Positions 25,729-28,440 of a stretch of 28,440 nucleotides of DNA are shown here, piece by piece. Within the stretch, counting starts at the first letter, position 1. Every line of letters starts with the position of its first letter. The notes beneath the pieces are model-generated. The model saw only the letters and a list, made by a program, of their open reading frames with translations, did no database searches and was not told where the DNA came from. Both the position numbers and the translations under genes were made by a program. Origin of the DNA: G020354785 sp965602045 (lineage in GTDB: Bacteria > Bacteroidota > Bacteroidia > Bacteroidales > UBA10428). Location: assembly GCA_965602045.1 (NCBI GenBank), contig CBFCXR010000014.1:1-28440 (forward strand). The letters run 5' to 3'.

Positions 25729-26555
25729 TAAAAAAAAGTTCCCTTACTGATTATTTAGTAACAACATTATTTTTCTTTTCATGTTTTAATTTCATTGCTG
25801 ATGGCCAATGTTTTGATACTAATTATTGCTTCCAGGTTGGTGAAAAAATTAGCTATCGTGTGGCATATAATTGGCACTTTATCTGGATTAATGCCGGGCG
25901 GGTGGAATTTGAAGTTAAAAAAGCAAAATTCTTAAACCGTGACGTATATTATCTGAACTCTTATGGCTCTACTTTTAAAGGTTATGATTTATTTTTTAAA
26001 GTAAGAGATAGTTTTAAATCTTATCTTGACATGGGAACTCTTAAACCACTTTGGTTTCAAAGAAATACTAATGAAGGTGGATATTCGGTTAATAATCAAT
26101 ACATTTTTGACCATAACAACAAAAGAATATTTACTTTCACCGAGAATTCCAATAAACCGTTTTTGCAGGATACACTTTCTTTACCCTTTTGTACTTTTGA
26201 TGTTTTAAGCCTTATATATTATTCCAGGAATCTTGACTTTACCGGACTTAAGGTGAATGATACTATTCCTGTATCCTCTATTATTGATAATGAATTATTT
26301 AATCTTTACATACGGTATTTGGGCAAAGTTGTATTAAAAACAAAGGACGGAAATAAATATAACTGCATTAAGTTTTCTGCCTTATTGATAGAAGGTACAA
26401 TTTTTAAAGGAGGGGAAGATCTTTTTGTTTGGGTCACTGATGATGAAAACAGAATCCCTGTAATGATAGAAGCTAAAATTATTGTTGGATCTGTTAAGGC
26501 CCTGTTGTCAGGTACCGAAGGATTACGAAATGAAACATCAGTAAAAATACGCTAA
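25725..26555 (+). CDS. exported DUF3108 domain protein
   Basis: A 276-residue predicted periplasmic or outer-membrane-associated protein with a signal peptide (basic MIKKSS, then a hydrophobic stretch to about residue 24, with likely cleavage near ADGQC). The body has the DUF3108 pattern: GEKISYRVAYNWHFIWINAGRVEFEV, FKVRDSFKSYLDMGTLKPLWF, and a C-terminal FKGGEDLFVWVTDDENRIPVMIEAK segment. In the family this region forms a beta structure; its biochemical role is not established to my knowledge. The only plausible start is the GTG at 25725, which overlaps the macro-domain stop by four bases; no in-frame ATG precedes the signal peptide. The Cys after the signal region could be a lipidation site, but the lipobox is poor. 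Confidence 0.8.
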   Translation: MIKKSSLTDYLVTTLFFFSCFNFIADGQCFDTNYCFQVGEKISYRVAYNWHFIWINAGRVEFEVKKAKFLNRDVYYLNSYGSTFKGYDLFFKVRDSFKSYLDMGTLKPLWFQRNTNEGGYSVNNQYIFDHNNKRIFTFTENSNKPFLQDTLSLPFCTFDVLSLIYYSRNLDFTGLKVNDTIPVSSIIDNELFNLYIRYLGKVVLKTKDGNKYNCIKFSALLIEGTIFKGGEDLFVWVTDDENRIPVMIEAKIIVGSVKALLSGTEGLRNETSVKIR

Positions 26556-26556
26556 T

Positions 26557-26564
26557 TACTTTTG
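26557..26564 (+). promoter_or_regulatory. candidate -7 promoter box upstream of the WD40 gene
   Basis: Reads TACTTTTG, directly after the DUF3108 stop. A second match, TAATTTTG, lies at 26603-26610. Either could drive the WD40 gene; neither has a clear -33 partner. Confidence 0.3.
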
Positions 26565-26602
26565 TTTAAATATTTATTAAATATCAATTTTATATATTGT
26601 AT

Positions 26603-26610
26603 TAATTTTG
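26603..26610 (+). promoter_or_regulatory. second candidate -7 promoter box upstream of the WD40 gene
   Basis: Reads TAATTTTG and contains the TTG at 26608 that could otherwise be taken as a start codon. If this box is used, the start must be downstream, which favours the GTG at 26626. Confidence 0.3.
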
Positions 26611-26625
26611 TTAAAACTTCAGGAT

Positions 26626-27768
26626 GTGAAATTAGAATTCAACATATTATTTATACTGCTTATTTGCTATAGTTTTAGTATGGCGGCTCAAAATGATGAT
26701 AATATTATTAATATTTTTAAAAAACATAGTCAGCCGGTCTATTCAATAGCATTTAGCAGGGATGGGAAGTTTCTGGCAAGTGGTGCAAAGGATAAAGCAA
26801 TATACATCTGGGATATTAATACAGGTGAGGTAGCTTTTAGTATCGAGGATAATTATTTTCCTATCAGGGCGCTTCAGTTTGCCAGGGAAAGCGAGATATT
26901 AGCGGCATGTGGCCCCGATATTAAATTGATAAATCTGGAAGGTAAGTTATTAAAAACGTTTAGTGGTTATACAACACATATCTGGTCATTTGATTTTAAT
27001 GCTGAAACAAATAAAATCGTCTGCGGTTCCTATGCTACAATTATTAAGGTATGGGATTACACTACAGGGGAAATAATTACCACCCTGGAAGGTCATGAAA
27101 AAAGCACTCTTCCTGTTTGCATAAGCCATGACGGCAAATATATAATCAGCGGCTCACTTGACAAATCTGTGAGAATATGGAATGCTGTTTCAGGTGAGGA
27201 GATGAGGAAGATGGACAAACATTCTGATAATATTTATTCTGTTAAATTTCATCCCGGCGGAAAATATTTTGCCAGTGCTTCAGGCGATAAGACTATAAGA
27301 TTATGGGATTTTAAAACAGGAGAGGTGATAAAAACCTATATAGGCCATAATAAAGAAATTATGGATATAGATTTCAGTCCTGATGGGAAACATTTGCTTA
27401 GCTGTTCTTTTGATAATACAATTATTCTTTGGGAGACTATATCAGGGAATAAAATTTATTCCTTTACTGATCATGAAGGATTTGTCAATTCCGTAAGATT
27501 TAGTCCGGACGGCAAATATTTTGCCAGTGCTTCAGATGATAAAACAGTAAGACTTTGGAAATTAAATAAAAAAATATTTGTTGATTATTATTTTACAGAT
27601 GAGCTTGAGAAAGAGACTGCTGGTTCATCATTATTCAAGCCAAAGAAAAAATCAGAAAATAAAGCAGATTTTAAAATCAGACAGGAAAAAGCCAAAACAT
27701 ATTTAGATAAAATAGTGGACGATTATTATAATAAATACCTGGAATATATAAATAAGCAGGAGTTCTGA
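26626..27768 (+). CDS. exported seven-bladed WD40 repeat protein
   Basis: A 380-residue protein when started at the GTG at 26626; a TTG at 26608 would add six residues. From the GTG the N-terminus is MKLEFNILFILLICYSF followed by SMAAQ, a good signal peptide, so the protein is probably periplasmic or lipid-free secreted. Seven WD repeats follow, ending with IYIWD, IKLINL, IKVWD, VRIWN, IRLWD, IILWE and VRLWK, enough for one closed beta-propeller. The second blade is degenerate, lacking the Trp-Asp. After the propeller comes a charged Lys- and Glu-rich tail of about 65 residues (FKPKKKSENKADFKIRQEKA and onward), likely helical. WD40 propellers are scaffolds for protein contacts; the partner is unknown. 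Blades 5 and 7 are unusually alike at the DNA level. Confidence 0.85.
   Translation: MKLEFNILFILLICYSFSMAAQNDDNIINIFKKHSQPVYSIAFSRDGKFLASGAKDKAIYIWDINTGEVAFSIEDNYFPIRALQFARESEILAACGPDIKLINLEGKLLKTFSGYTTHIWSFDFNAETNKIVCGSYATIIKVWDYTTGEIITTLEGHEKSTLPVCISHDGKYIISGSLDKSVRIWNAVSGEEMRKMDKHSDNIYSVKFHPGGKYFASASGDKTIRLWDFKTGEVIKTYIGHNKEIMDIDFSPDGKHLLSCSFDNTIILWETISGNKIYSFTDHEGFVNSVRFSPDGKYFASASDDKTVRLWKLNKKIFVDYYFTDELEKETAGSSLFKPKKKSENKADFKIRQEKAKTYLDKIVDDYYNKYLEYINKQEF
27262..27535 (+). repeat. near-identical DNA in WD40 blades 5 and 7
   Basis: A run of 22 identical bases occurs at 27262-27283 and again at 27514-27535, and similarity continues for about 20 more bases downstream (blade motifs KYFASAS, DKT and RLW in both). 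The two copies lie 252 bp apart, exactly two blades of 42 residues. This suggests recent internal duplication or gene conversion. Confidence 0.7.
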
Positions 27769-27795
27769 TATTTGTTAAATTAACTCAATATTATT

Positions 27796-28260
27796 ATGCT
27801 TACGAGAAAAAGAATTGCATTAGTTGCACATGACAACAGGAAAAAAGATCTTGTCGAATGGGTTGAATGGAATTGGGAAGTTTTGCTGCAACATGAAATA
27901 ACATGTACCGGTACTACCGGCAAGTTAGTTGAAGAAACGTTGATTAAATGTGCATATGATTCCGCATCGATAGAAATTAATAAGCTGAAATCCGGGCCAT
28001 TGGGTGGTGATCAGCAACTTGGAGCATTAATCGCTGAAGGGAAAATTGATATTCTTATTTTCTTGTGGGATCCGATGCAGCCTCAGCCACATGATGTGGA
28101 TGTTAAGGCTCTTTTAAGAATTACGGTTTTATATAATATTCCTACTGCATGTAATAGATCAACTGCTGATTTTTTAATATCATCAGAATTAATGAAAACT
28201 GATTACAATCCGGTTATTAAGAATTATTCATCCTATGTTAAAAGAAGGCTCAAGTTTTAA
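27796..28260 (+). CDS. mgsA: methylglyoxal synthase
   Basis: MgsA converts dihydroxyacetone phosphate to methylglyoxal and phosphate, a bypass of lower glycolysis that relieves phosphate limitation and sugar-phosphate stress. The 154 residues are normal for the family. Key motifs are IALVAHDNRKKDLVEW (7-22), with His12 and Lys16, the phosphate-binding TGTTGKL (38-44), SGPLGGDQQLGA (66-77) with catalytic Asp72, and DPMQPQPHDVDVKALLRI (92-109) with His99 and Asp102. It is cytoplasmic. It lies 27 bp after the WD40 gene on the same strand, so read-through is likely, although the functions look unrelated. Confidence 0.96.
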   Translation: MLTRKRIALVAHDNRKKDLVEWVEWNWEVLLQHEITCTGTTGKLVEETLIKCAYDSASIEINKLKSGPLGGDQQLGALIAEGKIDILIFLWDPMQPQPHDVDVKALLRITVLYNIPTACNRSTADFLISSELMKTDYNPVIKNYSSYVKRRLKF

Positions 28261-28440
28261 ACTATAAGGGAATGTATCTCCGGGAAGTCATCTTATCCAA
28301 ATTGATGATCAAAATCATTGTATTCCGGTAAGCAATATCATTTTATTTTTATTTAGCAATAATTGTAATAGTAGTATATTCAAGCCCTATTATTTTAACA
28401 ACTTATTTAATTATTAAATATTTAAACATTTGCATAATTC
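28261..28440. other. AT-rich end of window without a recognisable gene
   Basis: No open frame of useful length is seen on either strand after mgsA. There is no hairpin followed by a T tract strong enough to call a terminator. Confidence 0.5.

Noticed and set aside
25228..26555. Macro-domain gene as part of a DarT-DarG type toxin-antitoxin or ADP-ribosylation defence system
   Set aside because: No ADP-ribosyltransferase is adjacent, the macro protein is a short stand-alone domain, and its coupled partner is an exported DUF3108 protein.
26608..26625. TTG at 26608 as the start of the WD40 gene
   Set aside because: It overlaps a promoter-like box and adds charged residues before the signal peptide; GTG at 26626 is more plausible.
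28261..28440. Partial gene at the right end of the window
   Set aside because: Stops are frequent in all six frames and no family motif is visible.

Overview
The window reads as a stretch of chromosome from a low-GC member of the Bacteroidota, most likely of the Bacteroidales/Marinilabiliales type. The grounds are the gene set (gldF and gldG beside dnaN, a surE-lpxB-spoIID run, a SiaB-type kinase, and DUF4340, DUF3108 and DUF2807 proteins), promoter-like TAnnTTTG boxes of the Bacteroidota sigma factor upstream of several genes, and the near absence of purine-rich ribosome binding sites. I found 27 protein genes and no rRNA, tRNA, CRISPR array, prophage or transposase gene. The standard bacterial code fits throughout. 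Nearly everything is core metabolism, replication or envelope biology, and I do not see a clear new defence or mobile system.

Layout. 1-285: AT-rich, no gene seen. 286-939 (+): HAD hydrolase with an altered nucleophile motif, converging on a solitary SiaB-like kinase (990-1541, -). 1739-3787 (-): operon yicC-gmk-nadD, preceded by a MATE exporter (3857-5233, -). 5234-5603: a 370 bp gap holding a MITE/REP-like imperfect palindrome and a pyk promoter candidate. 5604-10735 (+): pyruvate kinase, a zinc alcohol dehydrogenase and a large hybrid histidine kinase. 10768-16996 (-): gldF, gldG, a DUF4340 membrane protein, dnaN, a DnaQ-like exonuclease and a FAH-family hydrolase. 17191-19094 (+): a PagL-like lipid A deacylase and a DUF2807 lipoprotein. 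19091-22481 (-): surE, a 98-residue membrane protein, lpxB and a SpoIID/LytB protein. 22692-28260 (+): pheT, a macro-domain protein overlapping a DUF3108 protein, an exported seven-bladed WD40 protein and methylglyoxal synthase. 28261-28440: no gene seen.

How the genes fit together. Two blocks build or remodel the envelope: lpxB makes the lipid A disaccharide and the neighbouring PagL-like enzyme may trim it, while SpoIID, DUF2807, DUF3108 and the WD40 protein are predicted to be exported. GldF and GldG are the membrane and accessory parts of an ABC system tied to gliding in Flavobacteria; their ATPase GldA is not in the window. Pyruvate kinase and methylglyoxal synthase act at opposite ends of lower glycolysis. 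The points most worth checking are the palindromic element at 5347-5467, the GldFG-DUF4340-dnaN grouping, a leader hairpin with a nine-codon reading frame just before pheT, the GTGA overlap joining the macro-domain gene to DUF3108, and the Asp-to-Glu change in the HAD enzyme.
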